Made by a program: the position numbers and the translations under genes. Source: Sphingomonas sp. CROZ-RG-20F-R02-07 (lineage in GTDB: Bacteria > Pseudomonadota > Alphaproteobacteria > Sphingomonadales > Sphingomonadaceae). From it: 59,372 nucleotides of DNA. The DNA is taken from contig NZ_JAKNQJ010000017.1 in NCBI RefSeq assembly GCF_022662335.1, positions 1 to 59,372 on the forward strand, given 5' to 3'. Of the stretch, positions 17,942 through 27,482 are shown one piece after another (positions within the stretch are counted from its first letter, which is position 1; each line of letters starts with the position of its first letter). Below the pieces are notes generated by a model that ran no database searches, was not told the DNA's origin, and saw only the letters and a program-made list of their open reading frames with translations.

Positions 17942-18004
17942 GTTCCTGCTCCATCGTCGTTCGTTTCCGAGCTAGGCACGGCCATCGCGCGCTTCCAGAC
18001 GGCA

Positions 18005-18031
18005 CCTTTTGGGGTCATAGGCACCAAAAGG
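18005..18031. promoter_or_regulatory. Perfect 8-bp inverted repeat, probable HxlR operator
   Basis: CCTTTTGG (18005-18012) and CCAAAAGG (18024-18031) are exact inverted copies separated by 11 bases. The right arm runs into the Shine-Dalgarno AGGAG of the HxlR gene, and the dyad lies between that gene and the divergent reductase. The layout fits autoregulation by a dimeric winged-helix repressor and control of the reductase. Binding is inferred. Confidence 0.6.
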
Positions 18032-18040
18032 AGACCATGG

Positions 18041-18421
18041 ATGACGCCCGGAACGCCCGAGGAGGAATGGCGCGAGGATTGCGCGCCCCGGCGCGTGCTC
18101 GAACTGTTCGCGACCAAATGGACGAGCATGATCCTGCACACGCTCCACGCCCGCCATGCGGGTGCGGCGCGAACCGGCGTACTCCACCGCAGCCTGCCCG
18201 GCATTTCGAAGAAGATGCTCACCCAGACGCTGCGCAACCTCGAAAGCACCGGGCTCGTCTCGCGCCATGTGCAGGGCAGCGTGCCGCCCGCGGTGGACTA
18301 TCGGCTGACGCCGCTCGGGCGGCGGTTCGTCGAGCCGGTCGAATTGCTCTATGGCTGGGGCCGAGACAATGCCGACGCGCTGGACGCGCTTGCCGCCCGC
18401 CCCGGCTCGCGGCGCGCCTAA
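18041..18421 (+). CDS. HxlR family transcriptional regulator
   Basis: A 126-residue winged-helix protein. Family features: CAPRRVLELFATKWTSMILHTL near the N-terminus (the cysteine before the first helix is the usual redox or electrophile sensor in HxlR proteins), the recognition region LHRSLPGISKKMLTQTLRNLESTGLV, and the wing YRLTPLGRRF. The start at 18041 has AGGAG eight bases upstream; an out-of-frame ATG lies at 18037. It likely represses itself and the divergent PRISE-like reductase through the dyad at 18005-18031. Confidence 0.85.
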   Translation: MTPGTPEEEWREDCAPRRVLELFATKWTSMILHTLHARHAGAARTGVLHRSLPGISKKMLTQTLRNLESTGLVSRHVQGSVPPAVDYRLTPLGRRFVEPVELLYGWGRDNADALDALAARPGSRRA

Positions 18422-18590
18422 CCGCTTGGCGATGCGAAAAACATTGCGACGACGGGCGGCAGCGATGCCACGTTTCGCCTGCCGGTGCGTTAGGGCAGCA
18501 AACCATCCGTTCCCCAACGCGAGTCTTGCAGCCCATCCGGGTTGAAGCACGCAATATTCCGCTCCCCGTCTTTCTGAGGACGACGCATTC

Positions 18591-19226
18591 ATGGACGCTG
18601 CCAATGATCTTCACCTGTCGCGCCGGGGCGTGCTCGCGGCCGGAGCCGCGTCCGCCGCGGTGAGTGCGGTGCCCTTCGCCGAGGCGCAGGCGGCGGTGCC
18701 CGCCGCGGCGCCGAGCGTGATGCCCGTGTCGATCGAGGTGAACGGCAAGCGCCACACGCTTCAGCTCGACACGCGGACCACCTTGCTCGACACGCTGCGC
18801 GAGCATCTCCGGCTGACCGGCACCAAGAAGGGCTGCGATCACGGCCAGTGCGGCGCGTGCACGGTGATCGTAAATGGCGAGCGGATCAATTCCTGCCTCA
18901 GCCTCGCCGTCCAGCACCAGGGCGACAAGGTGACGACGATCGAGGGGCTGGGCACGCCCGATCGCCTGCACCCGATGCAGGCCGCCTTCATCGCGCATGA
19001 CGGCTATCAATGCGGCTACTGCACGCCCGGCCAGATCTGCTCGGCGGTGTCGGTGCTCGACGAGATCAAGCGCGGGGTGCCGAGCCACGTCCAGGCGGAC
19101 ATCACCACAACGGCCAAGCCGACGAACATGGAGATGCGCGAGCGGATGAGCGGCAACATCTGCCGGTGCGGCGCCTATTCGAACATCGCGGAGGCCATGG
19201 CAGACGTGGCGGGGAACCGGGCATGA
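18591..19226 (+). CDS. paoA: Periplasmic aldehyde oxidoreductase, [2Fe-2S] subunit
   Basis: Small iron-sulphur subunit of a xanthine-dehydrogenase-family enzyme that oxidises aldehydes to acids. A twin-arginine signal ([12 protein letters not shown], residues 9-20) sends the folded complex to the periplasm. C82, C87, C90 and C102 form the plant-ferredoxin cluster, and C141, C144, C191 and C193 the second [2Fe-2S] cluster. The 211-residue length and the Tat signal match PaoA (YagT) rather than cytoplasmic XdhC-type subunits. It is the first gene of a three-gene operon; the next start overlaps its stop. Confidence 0.9.
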   Translation: MDAANDLHLSRRGVLAAGAASAAVSAVPFAEAQAAVPAAAPSVMPVSIEVNGKRHTLQLDTRTTLLDTLREHLRLTGTKKGCDHGQCGACTVIVNGERINSCLSLAVQHQGDKVTTIEGLGTPDRLHPMQAAFIAHDGYQCGYCTPGQICSAVSVLDEIKRGVPSHVQADITTTAKPTNMEMRERMSGNICRCGAYSNIAEAMADVAGNRA

Positions 19227-20176
19227 AGAGCTTCACCTACGAACGCGCGCACAGCCCGGCGGAGGCGGCGAAGGCCGTGGCGGCGCGGCCCGGCGCGAAG
19301 TTTCTCGCCGGCGGCACCAACCTGCTCGACCTGATGAAACTGGAGATCGAGACGCCGACCCACCTCGTCGACGTACAGGATCTGAAGCTCGACCGGATCG
19401 AGAAGACCGGCGACGGCGGCCTGCGCATCGGCGCGTTCGTCAGCAACACCGCGCTGTCGGCGGATCCCCATGTGCGCCGCGATTACGGCGTGCTGACGCG
19501 CGCGATCCAGGCCGGCGCATCGGGCCAGCTTCGCAACAAGGCGACCACCGCGGGCAATCTGCTGCAACGCACGCGCTGCCCCTATTTCTACGACACCAAC
19601 CAGCCGTGCAACAAGCGCCGGCCGGGCTCGGGCTGCGCCGCGATCGGCGGCTATTCGCGGCAATTGGCGGTGATCGGTTCGAGCGACGCCTGCATCGCCA
19701 CCTATCCCGGCGACATGGCGGTGGCGATGCGCGTGCTGGACGCGACGGTCGAGACGGTGACGCCCGACGGCACCACCCGCGCGATCCCGATCGCCGATTT
19801 CCACCGGCTGCCCGGCGACACGCCGCAGATCGACAACGTCCTGGGCACGGGCGAGCTCATCACCGCGGTCACGCTGCCGCGCCCGCTCGGCGGCACGCAT
19901 CTCTACCAGAAGGTGCGCGACCGCGCCTCCTATGCCTTCGCGCTCGTGTCGGTGGCGGCGGTGATCCAGAAGGACGGCACCGGCCGCGCCGCGTTCGGCG
20001 GCGTGGCGCACAAGCCGTGGCGCGTCGAGGCGGCCGAAGCGGCGATGCCGCAGGGCGCTGCCGCGGTGACCGCCAAGGCCTTTGCCGGCGCGAAGCCCAC
20101 GCACGACAACGCCTTCAAGCTCCCCCTTGCGACCCGCACGCTCGCGGCCGCCCTTGCCGAGGCCCGATCCGCATGA
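19223..20176 (+). CDS. paoB: Periplasmic aldehyde oxidoreductase, FAD subunit
   Basis: FAD-binding subunit (317 residues) with the family motif [13 protein letters not shown] near residue 30. The segment [21 protein letters not shown] carries the extra cysteine set that in PaoB binds a [4Fe-4S] cluster, setting it apart from ordinary xanthine dehydrogenase FAD subunits. The start ATG overlaps the paoA stop, and its own stop overlaps the paoC start. Confidence 0.9.
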   Translation: MKSFTYERAHSPAEAAKAVAARPGAKFLAGGTNLLDLMKLEIETPTHLVDVQDLKLDRIEKTGDGGLRIGAFVSNTALSADPHVRRDYGVLTRAIQAGASGQLRNKATTAGNLLQRTRCPYFYDTNQPCNKRRPGSGCAAIGGYSRQLAVIGSSDACIATYPGDMAVAMRVLDATVETVTPDGTTRAIPIADFHRLPGDTPQIDNVLGTGELITAVTLPRPLGGTHLYQKVRDRASYAFALVSVAAVIQKDGTGRAAFGGVAHKPWRVEAAEAAMPQGAAAVTAKAFAGAKPTHDNAFKLPLATRTLAAALAEARSA

Positions 20177-22392
20177 AGTTCGATACCCCCGCCGGGCAGA
20201 ACCCGATCGATCGCGGCCTGGTGATCGGCCGTGCGCACGACCGGATCGACGGCCCGCTGAAGACGACGGGCACCGCGCCCTATGCCTATGAACGCCACGA
20301 CGTGGCGCCCAACCAGGCCTATGGCTTCGTGATCGGCGCGGCGATCGCCAAGGGCCGGATCGCGAGCATCGACACCGCCGACGCCAAGGCGTCGCCCGGC
20401 GTGCTGGCGATCGTCAGCCACGAGAATGCCGGACCGATCGGCAAGGGCAGCAAGAACACCGCGCGCCTGCTCGCCGGGCCCGAGGTCGAGCATTACCATC
20501 AGGCGGTGGCGATCGTCGTCGCCGAGACGTTCGAACAGGCGCGCGCCGCCGCCGCGCTCGTGCGGGTGAACTATGTCCGCACGCCGGGCAAGTTCGATCT
20601 TGCCGCGCAGGCACAGACCGCGCCTCTGGTCGGCGGATCGAGCGGCGAGGGATCGAAGGCGCCCAAGGTGGACCGCGTCGGCAATTTCGAGACGGCGTTC
20701 GCCGCCGCCCCGGTAACGCTCGACGCGACCTATACGACGCCCGACGAGAACCACGCGATGATGGAGCCGTTCGCCACCATCGCCGCCTGGCAGGGCGACC
20801 GGCTGACGATTTGGACGTCGAACCAGATGATCCACTGGACACATCAGGATCTCGCCAAGACGCTCGGCATCCCGGAGGATCATATCCGCGTCGATTCGCC
20901 CTATATCGGCGGTGGGTTCGGCGGGAAGCTGTTCCTGCGCGCCGATGCGGTGATGGCGGCGCTGGGCGCGAAGGCGGCGGGCCGCCCGGTGAAGCTCGCG
21001 ATGACGCGGCCGATGATGTTCAACAACGCCACCCACCGTCCGGCGACGATCCAGCGCATCCGGCTGGGCGCCGACCGATCGGGCAAGCTGCTCGCGATCG
21101 CGCACGAGTGCAGCTCGGGCAACCTGCCCGGCGGCTCGCCCGAAACCGCCACGTCGCAGACCAAGCTGCTCTATGCCGGCGCGAACCGCCTGATCGCGCA
21201 GCGCCTTGCGGTGCTCGACCTGCCTGAGGGCAATGCGATGCGCGCGCCGGGCGAGGCGTCCGGGCTGATGGCGCTGGAAATCGCCATGGACGAGATGGCG
21301 GAAAAGCTGGCGATGGACCCGGTCGAATTCCGCATCGTCAACGACACGCAGGTCGATCCCGAAAAGCCCGGCCGCAAGTTCAGCCAGCGCCAGCTGGTGC
21401 GCTGCCTGCGCGAGGGCGCGACCAAGTTCGGCTGGAACGCCCGCAACGCAACGCCCGCGCAGGTCCGCGACGGGCGCTGGCTGGTGGGGATGGGCGTGGC
21501 CGCGGCGTTCCGCAACAATCTGAACATCACCTCCGCCGCGCGCGTGCGCCTCGGCACCGACGGGATCGTGACGGTCGAGACCGACATGACCGATATCGGC
21601 ACCGGCAGCTACACGATCATCGCGCAGACCGCGGCCGAGATGATGGGCGTGGGGCTCGAGCGCGTCGTGGTGAGGCTGGGCGATTCCGCCTTCCCGGTGT
21701 CGTCGGGATCGGGCGGCCAGTTCGGCGCCAACAGCTCGACCTCGGGCGTCTATGCGGCGTGCGTGAAATTGCGCGAGGCGGTGGCGCAGAAGCTCGGCTT
21801 CAATTCGGCGGATGTCGAGTTCGCGGGCGGCAAGGTGCGCGCGGGCAACCGCACCGCGGCGCTCGCCGAGGCCGCACGCGGTGGCGAGATCGTCGCCGAG
21901 GACGTGATGCAATGGGGCGATCTGGCCAAGCAGATGCAGCAATCGACCTTCGGTGCGCATTTCGTCGAGGTGGGTGTGGATCGCTATACCGGCGAGATCC
22001 GCGTGCGCCGGATGCTGGCGGTGGGCGCGGCGGGGCGCATCCTCAACCCCAAGACCGCACGCAGCCAGGTGATCGGCGCGATGACGATGGGCGTGGGCGG
22101 CGCGCTGATGGAGGAGCTGGCGGTCGACAAGCGTTTCGGCTTCTTCGTCAACCACGACCTCGCAGGCTATGAGGTGCCGGTGCATGCCGACATCCCGCAC
22201 CAGGAGGTGATCTTCCTCGACGAGCCCGACCCGACGGTATCGCCGATGAAGGCCAAGGGCATCGGCGAGCTGGGGCTGTGCGGCGTGGGCGCCGCGGTGG
22301 CGAACGCGGTGTACAACGCCACGGGCGTGCGCATCCGCGATTATCCGCTGACGCTCGACAAGCATATCGATCGCCTGCCCGCCGTGGCGTGA
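20173..22392 (+). CDS. paoC: Periplasmic aldehyde oxidoreductase, molybdenum cofactor subunit
   Basis: Catalytic subunit (739 residues) that binds the molybdopterin cytosine dinucleotide cofactor and hydroxylates aldehydes. Seen motifs: YIGGGFGGK, the FGANSSTSG region, and the C-terminal GIGELGLCG whose glutamate is the catalytic base. No signal peptide is present, as expected for a partner exported with PaoA. The maturation chaperone PaoD (XdhC-like) is not next to it and must lie elsewhere if the enzyme is active. Confidence 0.92.
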   Translation: MKFDTPAGQNPIDRGLVIGRAHDRIDGPLKTTGTAPYAYERHDVAPNQAYGFVIGAAIAKGRIASIDTADAKASPGVLAIVSHENAGPIGKGSKNTARLLAGPEVEHYHQAVAIVVAETFEQARAAAALVRVNYVRTPGKFDLAAQAQTAPLVGGSSGEGSKAPKVDRVGNFETAFAAAPVTLDATYTTPDENHAMMEPFATIAAWQGDRLTIWTSNQMIHWTHQDLAKTLGIPEDHIRVDSPYIGGGFGGKLFLRADAVMAALGAKAAGRPVKLAMTRPMMFNNATHRPATIQRIRLGADRSGKLLAIAHECSSGNLPGGSPETATSQTKLLYAGANRLIAQRLAVLDLPEGNAMRAPGEASGLMALEIAMDEMAEKLAMDPVEFRIVNDTQVDPEKPGRKFSQRQLVRCLREGATKFGWNARNATPAQVRDGRWLVGMGVAAAFRNNLNITSAARVRLGTDGIVTVETDMTDIGTGSYTIIAQTAAEMMGVGLERVVVRLGDSAFPVSSGSGGQFGANSSTSGVYAACVKLREAVAQKLGFNSADVEFAGGKVRAGNRTAALAEAARGGEIVAEDVMQWGDLAKQMQQSTFGAHFVEVGVDRYTGEIRVRRMLAVGAAGRILNPKTARSQVIGAMTMGVGGALMEELAVDKRFGFFVNHDLAGYEVPVHADIPHQEVIFLDEPDPTVSPMKAKGIGELGLCGVGAAVANAVYNATGVRIRDYPLTLDKHIDRLPAVA

Positions 22393-22470
22393 CGACCACG
22401 CACGCGCGCGCATGGTCTCCCCCCGTTTCAACGAATTATGCGCCGTGCGCATCGATGTGAGGATGTTTTC

Positions 22471-23526
22471 ATGACGACCAAAGCGTATGGAGCCACCGCC
22501 GCCGACACCCCGCTCGAACCGATGACGATCGAGCGGCGCGCACCCGGCGCGCATGACGTGCAGATCGCGATCGCCTATTGCGGCGTCTGCCATTCCGATC
22601 TCCACACCGTTCGCTCCGAATGGGGCGGCACGCTCTATCCGTGCGTGCCCGGCCATGAGATCGTCGGCCATGTCACCGCGGTCGGCGGTGAGGTCACGAA
22701 ATTCCAGGTCGGCGAAGTGGTGGGCGTCGGCTGCATGGTCGGCAGTTGCCAGCACTGCCCCGAATGCGACGAGGGGCTGGAGCAATATTGCAGCGGAACG
22801 GGCTTCGTCGGCACCTATAACGGCGCGACTGACGACGCGCCCGGCCACACCATGGGCGGCTATGCCGAGAGCATCGTCGTCGACGACAAGTTCGTGCTGA
22901 AGATCGGCCATGCCGAGGACCAGCTCGCCGCGGTCGCGCCGCTGCTCTGCGCCGGCATCACCACCTATTCGCCGCTGCGCCACTGGAATGCCGGCCCCGG
23001 CAAGAAGGTGGGCATCGTCGGGATCGGCGGCCTTGGCCATATGGGCGTCAAGATCGCGCATGCGATGGGCGCGCACGTCGTCGCGTTCACCACGTCGGAA
23101 AGCAAGCGCGAGGACGCGAAGGCGCTGGGCGCGGACGAGGTCATCAACTCGCGCAATGCCGAGGAGATGGGCGCGCACGCCAACAGCTTCGACTTCATCC
23201 TCAACACTGTCGCCGCCAGCCACGATCTCGACGCGTTCACCGGCCTGCTGAAGCGCGACGGCACGATGACGCTGGTGGGCGTACCCGAACATCCGCATCC
23301 CTCGCCCGATGTCGGCAACCTGATCTTCAAGCGGCGCACGATCGCCGGCTCGCTGATCGGCGGCATCGCCGAGACGCAGGAGATGCTCGATTTCTGCGCC
23401 GAACATGGCGTGGTGGCCGATATCGAGATGATCCCCATCGAGCAGATCGACGAGGCCTATGACCGGATGCAGCGCAGTGATGTGAAGTACCGCTTCGTGA
23501 TCGACAACGCGACGCTGGGGGGCTGA
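22471..23526 (+). CDS. Zinc-dependent NAD(P) alcohol dehydrogenase / aldehyde reductase, YahK type
   Basis: A 351-residue medium-chain dehydrogenase. Catalytic zinc ligands lie in CGVCHSDLHTV and PGHEIVG. Structural zinc cysteines follow in GSCQHCPECDEGLEQYC. The coenzyme motif is GIGGLGHMGVK. The overall pattern is that of the YahK/cinnamyl-alcohol-dehydrogenase group, which reduces aldehydes with NADPH. I chose ATG 22471 because GTGAGGA lies about eight bases before it; an in-frame start at 22438 lacks this. It follows paoC by 78 bases, so aldehyde oxidation outside and reduction inside the cell may be linked. Confidence 0.85.
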   Translation: MTTKAYGATAADTPLEPMTIERRAPGAHDVQIAIAYCGVCHSDLHTVRSEWGGTLYPCVPGHEIVGHVTAVGGEVTKFQVGEVVGVGCMVGSCQHCPECDEGLEQYCSGTGFVGTYNGATDDAPGHTMGGYAESIVVDDKFVLKIGHAEDQLAAVAPLLCAGITTYSPLRHWNAGPGKKVGIVGIGGLGHMGVKIAHAMGAHVVAFTTSESKREDAKALGADEVINSRNAEEMGAHANSFDFILNTVAASHDLDAFTGLLKRDGTMTLVGVPEHPHPSPDVGNLIFKRRTIAGSLIGGIAETQEMLDFCAEHGVVADIEMIPIEQIDEAYDRMQRSDVKYRFVIDNATLGG

Positions 23527-23533
23527 GCCGCGC

Positions 23534-23562
23534 CGCGCGGCCGGCTGCGTGCCGGCCGCGCG
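23534..23562. terminator. Perfect 12-bp hairpin between convergent genes
   Basis: CGCGCGGCCGGC (23534-23545) pairs exactly with GCCGGCCGCGCG (23551-23562) around the 5-base loop TGCGT. It fills the 37-base gap between the alcohol dehydrogenase and uxuB. There is no T tract on either side, so it would be a stem-only bidirectional terminator or transcript-end stabiliser. Confidence 0.55.
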
Positions 23563-23563
23563 A

Positions 23564-24952
23564 TCAGCCGGCGGCGACCAGCTCGGCCTCCAGCGCCGCG
23601 CGGTCCTCGGCATCGGGGTCCCAGTGCCCCGGGATCAGGCCGCCGGGCGCGAACAGCGCATCGACGATCCCGGCCGTGCCCGCCGTCCGCCATGCTGCGG
23701 CGAGCGGTACGGCGAGCGGATCGTTGACCGCGCCGCCGCCCCGGACATGCCGCATCCATGCCGCGAGCGCGCGCAGCGTCGCCGGCGAGCGGCGCCCCTG
23801 CGCGGCGTTGATCGCCATCGGCTCCAGCCAGCGCTGCGCGATCTTCTGCGATCCGTCGGTCGCGATCTGCGCCAGACGATGGGGGAGCGCCGCGTTGCGG
23901 AAGCGGGCGATCAACGCATCGGCATAGGCGGCGAGATCCTGCCCCGGTGCGGGATCGACGCTCGCCGCCGCCTCGTGCCGCATCAGCCGGTCGACGGTGG
24001 CCCCTATGGCGGGATCGGCGATCGCCTGGTGCACGAAGTCATGGCCCGCCGGCAGCCCCAGATAGGCGAGCGCCGAATGCGCGCCGTTGAGCATCCGGAG
24101 CTTCGCCGCCTCGAACGGCGCGACATCCGCCACGAACTGCGCGCCGCCGCGCTCCCATTGCGGCCGGGGACCTGCGAACCGGTCCTCGATCACCCATTGG
24201 CGAAAGCGCTCGGTCACCACCGCGGCCTCGTCGCGCAGGCCGATCGCCGCCTCGACGGCGTCGAGATCGGCGGCGGTCATCGCCGGCACGATCCGGTCGA
24301 CCATCGTCGCCGGGCACGCGCATTCGGCTTCGAACCAGCGGGCGAGCGCCGGATCGACCCGGTCGAGCCATGCCGCGAGCGCGCATGCCAGCACCCCGCC
24401 ATTGTCGGCGAGATTGTCGCAACTCACCAGCGTCAGGCCGGCCAGTCCCCGCGCGCGCCGCGCCGCCAGGCCCTGCGCCAGATGATGATAGATCGTGCCC
24501 CCCGCTGCCTCGACGGCGGGGATGTCGAGCCCGCCATCGGCGGCGCGATGATAGGCTTTCTCGGTGACGGTCAGCGTCACGATGTGGACGCCGGGATCGG
24601 CGAGCCGTGCGGTCACCGCCTCCGGCCGCTCGGGCGCGACCAGCGTCTCGCGCAGCGCGCCGACCAGCGCGACTCGGTCGCCGCCGGGATCGCGTTCGGT
24701 GACGGTGAACAGCCCGTCCTGCGGCGCGAGCGCGTCGCGCACCCCGGCCGAGCGGAGCGAGACGCCGGCGATCCCCCAGTCGCGGTCGCCACCGGCCATC
24801 GCCGCCTCGGTATAGACCGCCTGATGCGCGCGGTGGAACGCGCCCAGACCGAGATGGACGATGCCCACCGCCTGCGCCGCGCGGTCATAGCCGGCGCGCG
24901 CGACCGCGGGGTCGAGCCGGTCGGCGGCGGCCGGGGCCAGCCGCACGCTCAC
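23564..24952 (-). CDS. uxuB: D-fructuronate reductase (mannitol dehydrogenase family)
   Basis: Reduces D-fructuronate to D-mannonate with NADH in glucuronate breakdown. The 462-residue protein belongs to the long-chain polyol-specific dehydrogenases: the N-terminus has the nucleotide-binding GIVHLGLGAFHRAHQ, and the C-terminal half has the catalytic K-x4-N-x2-H set in KLRMLNGAHSAL. The start is GTG at 24952, which overlaps the uxaC stop (GTGA), so the two genes are coupled. UxaB or mannitol dehydrogenase are alternatives by sequence, but uxuA and uxaC nearby favour UxuB. Confidence 0.88.
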   Translation of the reverse strand: MSVRLAPAAADRLDPAVARAGYDRAAQAVGIVHLGLGAFHRAHQAVYTEAAMAGGDRDWGIAGVSLRSAGVRDALAPQDGLFTVTERDPGGDRVALVGALRETLVAPERPEAVTARLADPGVHIVTLTVTEKAYHRAADGGLDIPAVEAAGGTIYHHLAQGLAARRARGLAGLTLVSCDNLADNGGVLACALAAWLDRVDPALARWFEAECACPATMVDRIVPAMTAADLDAVEAAIGLRDEAAVVTERFRQWVIEDRFAGPRPQWERGGAQFVADVAPFEAAKLRMLNGAHSALAYLGLPAGHDFVHQAIADPAIGATVDRLMRHEAAASVDPAPGQDLAAYADALIARFRNAALPHRLAQIATDGSQKIAQRWLEPMAINAAQGRRSPATLRALAAWMRHVRGGGAVNDPLAVPLAAAWRTAGTAGIVDALFAPGGLIPGHWDPDAEDRAALEAELVAAG

Positions 24953-26361
24953 AGCCGATAGGCCCGGCGCGCCAGCCCGACCGCGAGTTCCTGCGCCAGA
25001 TCGGCCGCCTCCCAATCCTCCAGCCGGTGTTCGGCGACGAGCCGCGCGAGAAAGCCGCAATCGACCCGCCGCGCCACGTCGTGCCGCGCGGGGATCGACA
25101 GGAACGCGCGCGTGTCGTCGTTGAAACCCACCGTGTTGTAGAAGCCCGCCGTCTCCGTCGTCATCTCGCGGTAGCGGCGCATGCCCTCGGGCGAATCGTG
25201 GAACCACCAGGCGGGCCCGAGCCGCAGGCAGGGATAATGGCCGGCGAGCGGCGCCAGCTCGCGCGCATAGGTCGATTCGTCGAGCGTGAAGAGGATCAGC
25301 GTGAAATCGCGTTCGTTGCCCACGACGTCGAGCAAGGGCTTCAGCGCCACCACATAATCGACGCGGACCGGCAGGTCGGCGCCCTTGTCGCGACCGTGGC
25401 TGGCGAACAGCGCTACATTGTGGTTGCGGAACGAGCCGGGGTGGAGCTGCATCACCATGCCGTCCTCCACGCTCATCCGCGCCATCTCGGTCAGCATCTG
25501 CGCGCGGAACAGATCGGCCTCCTCCGCCGTCCAGCCGGGCCGGGTGACGCGCGCGAACAGCGCCGCCGCCTCGCCATCCGACAGGTTCGCGGTGCGCGCG
25601 GAGGGGTGGCCGTGATCGGTGGCGGTCGCACCCGCGGCGCGAAAATCGGCGCGGCGGCGGCGGTGCGCGGCGAGATAGCCACGCCACGACCATACATCCT
25701 CGCCGGTCAGCTCCGCAAAGCTCGCCATCGCCGTGGCGAAGCCCTCATGCTCCACGTCGATCACGCCGTCGGGGCGATAGGTGGTGACGACCCGCCCGCC
25801 CCATCCCGAGGCGCGGATCGCGTGGTGCGCGGACAGATCCGCCTCCGCGCCCTCGGTCGTCGCCAGCAATTCGATCCCGAACCGGTCGAACAGCGCGCGC
25901 GGGCGGAAGGCCGGCGTCGCGAGCTGCTCACCGATCCGGTCGTAATAGAGATCGGCGGTCTCCGCCTCCAGCCGGACGTCCATGCCGAGCACGGTGGCGA
26001 ACGCATGGTCGAGCCACAGCCGCGACGGCGTGCCGCGGAAAAGATGGTAATGCGCGGCGAAGAGCCGCCACGCCTCGCGTGGATCGCTCACGGAGGGACC
26101 CCCGCGCGCGGGAACGCCGAGCGCGTCGAGCGGAACGCCCTGGCTGTAGAGCATGCGGAAGATATAATGATCGGGCGCGAGGAGCAATTCGGTCGCGTCG
26201 CGCCAGGGTTCGTTCGTGGCGAACCAGCGCGGATCGGTATGGCCGTGCGGCGAGACGATCGGCAGGCCGGCGACCGAGGCGTAGAGCGCACGGGCGATCG
26301 GGCGCTGGACCGGATCGCTTGGCAGCAGCCGGTCGTCGTCGAGAAGGAGGGGGCGCGTCAT
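24949..26361 (-). CDS. uxaC: Glucuronate isomerase
   Basis: Converts D-glucuronate to D-fructuronate (and D-galacturonate to D-tagaturonate), the first cytoplasmic step. The 470-residue length is normal for the family. Amidohydrolase-fold features include PIVSPHGHTDPRWFATN near the N-terminus (metal-binding HGH), LHPGSFRNHN in the middle and PARHDVARRVDCGFLARLV near the end. It heads the uxaC-uxuB operon and is divergent from kdgK across a 74-base gap carrying two inverted operator-like sites. Confidence 0.94.
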   Translation of the reverse strand: MTRPLLLDDDRLLPSDPVQRPIARALYASVAGLPIVSPHGHTDPRWFATNEPWRDATELLLAPDHYIFRMLYSQGVPLDALGVPARGGPSVSDPREAWRLFAAHYHLFRGTPSRLWLDHAFATVLGMDVRLEAETADLYYDRIGEQLATPAFRPRALFDRFGIELLATTEGAEADLSAHHAIRASGWGGRVVTTYRPDGVIDVEHEGFATAMASFAELTGEDVWSWRGYLAAHRRRRADFRAAGATATDHGHPSARTANLSDGEAAALFARVTRPGWTAEEADLFRAQMLTEMARMSVEDGMVMQLHPGSFRNHNVALFASHGRDKGADLPVRVDYVVALKPLLDVVGNERDFTLILFTLDESTYARELAPLAGHYPCLRLGPAWWFHDSPEGMRRYREMTTETAGFYNTVGFNDDTRAFLSIPARHDVARRVDCGFLARLVAEHRLEDWEAADLAQELAVGLARRAYRL

Positions 26362-26384
26362 GCGTGCAGTCTAGCGCCGGTTAT

Positions 26385-26418
26385 TTGTTTTACCAGCGGG
26401 CGTGAATTGGTAAGGCAA
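26385..26418. promoter_or_regulatory. Paired inverted operator-like sites between uxaC and kdgK
   Basis: TTGGTAAGGCAA on the plus strand (26407-26418) and CTGGTAAAACAA on the minus strand (26396-26385) match at 9 of 12 positions and face opposite ways. The plus copy is almost identical to the one before the TonB receptor operon. Position and sequence fit a GntR/FadR-type repressor such as the one encoded at 35259-36044. Confidence 0.55.
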
Positions 26419-26435
26419 GCGGCGAGAGGATCGGC

Positions 26436-27356
26436 ATGGCGAAGATCGTGGTGGTTGGCGAGGGCATGATCGAGCTGGCGGGGGACGGCGCCGGTGGCTG
26501 GCGGCTGGGCCATGGCGGCGACACGCTGAACAGCGCGGTCCATCTCGCGCGGCTCGGCGGCGACGTCGCCTATCTCACCGCGCTTGGCGACGATCCGTTC
26601 AGCCGCGACCTGCTGGGCGCCTGGGCGGCGGAGGGGATCGACACCACCATGATCCTCACCGATCCGCGGCGTCGGCCCGGCCTCTATGCGATCACCAACG
26701 ATCCCGATGGCGAGCGCCACTTCACCTATTGGCGCGGCGAAAGCGCGGCACGCGGGCTGTTCGCGCTGCCTGGGATCGACGCCGCGCTGGTCGAGGCCGA
26801 ACGCGCCGACCTGCTCGTCTTCTCGATGATCTCGCTGGCGATCCTGCCGCCCGAGGGCCGCCGCGCGCTGTTCGCCCTGGCCGCGCGCGTTCGCTGCCGG
26901 GGCGGGCGCGTGGCGTTCGACACCAACTACCGCCCGGCATTGTGGCACGACCGCGACGACGCGCTGGCCGCGCATGCCGAGGCAATCGCGCTCACCGATA
27001 TCGGCCTGCCGACGTTGGAGGACGAGGCCGCGCTGACCGGGACGGGCGAGGCCGCCGCCGTCCTCGCCGCCTGGCGCGCCGCAGGCGTGGGCGAAACGGT
27101 CGTGAAGCTGGGCGCGGCGGGCTGCCTGGCCGACGGTATCGCCGTGCCGCCGCCCGAAGCGCTGGTGCCGCGCGACACGAGCGGCGCGGGCGACGCGTTC
27201 AACGCCGGCTATCTCCACGCGCGGCTCGCGGGCGATCCGCCGGCGGTGGCGGCGCTCGCGGGGCACCGGCTGGCGGGATGGGTGGTGATGAACCGCGGCG
27301 CCGTGCCCGCCCGCACCGCCGACGCACCCTATGCGTCGCTCGTCCGCGGCGGCTGA
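26436..27356 (+). CDS. kdgK: 2-dehydro-3-deoxygluconokinase
   Basis: PfkB-family sugar kinase (306 residues) that phosphorylates 2-keto-3-deoxygluconate to KDPG, the entry into the Entner-Doudoroff route. Visible features are the N-terminal GHGGDTLNSAVHLARLG substrate motif and the C-terminal anion-hole/catalytic motif DTSGAGDAFNAGY with the base aspartate. It is divergent from uxaC and shares its control region. The KDPG aldolase gene is not in the window. Confidence 0.92.
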   Translation: MAKIVVVGEGMIELAGDGAGGWRLGHGGDTLNSAVHLARLGGDVAYLTALGDDPFSRDLLGAWAAEGIDTTMILTDPRRRPGLYAITNDPDGERHFTYWRGESAARGLFALPGIDAALVEAERADLLVFSMISLAILPPEGRRALFALAARVRCRGGRVAFDTNYRPALWHDRDDALAAHAEAIALTDIGLPTLEDEAALTGTGEAAAVLAAWRAAGVGETVVKLGAAGCLADGIAVPPPEALVPRDTSGAGDAFNAGYLHARLAGDPPAVAALAGHRLAGWVVMNRGAVPARTADAPYASLVRGG

Positions 27357-27388
27357 GCCGCGCTGGCGTTCGGCGACGTCGCCTTGAT

Positions 27389-27451
27389 CCGTTCGCGCTG
27401 AGCGTGTCGAAGGGCCTGTGCCGCATGCACCGGCACGCTCAGCACGAACAG
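27389..27451. repeat. Inverted pair of REP-like units
   Basis: Unit 1 (27389-27415) contains GTTCGCGCTGAGCGTGTCGA; unit 2 (27433-27451) is an inverted, shortened copy with GCTCAGCACGAAC. The core matches the second pair at 35139-35224 and repeats widespread in sphingomonads. It fills the gap between the convergent kdgK and glpK genes and could form a transcript-end structure. Confidence 0.6.
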
Positions 27452-27482
27452 ATGCAGGCGGACAACCTGACGGTAGCCGGCG

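Noticed and set aside
18437..18590. Possible ncRNA or riboswitch before paoA
   Set aside because: Only a weak GGCAG/CTGCC stem is visible and no known riboswitch core is recognisable.
19930..23613. Minus-strand 1227-codon frame over paoABC and the dehydrogenase
   Set aside because: Composition is His/Arg/Asp/Ala-rich with no family motif, while the opposite strand encodes well-recognised enzymes with overlapping starts and stops.
24953..25693. N-terminal extension of uxuB into uxaC
   Set aside because: The frame is open upstream, but the extension lies inside uxaC in another phase, and homology starts at the GTG that overlaps the uxaC stop.
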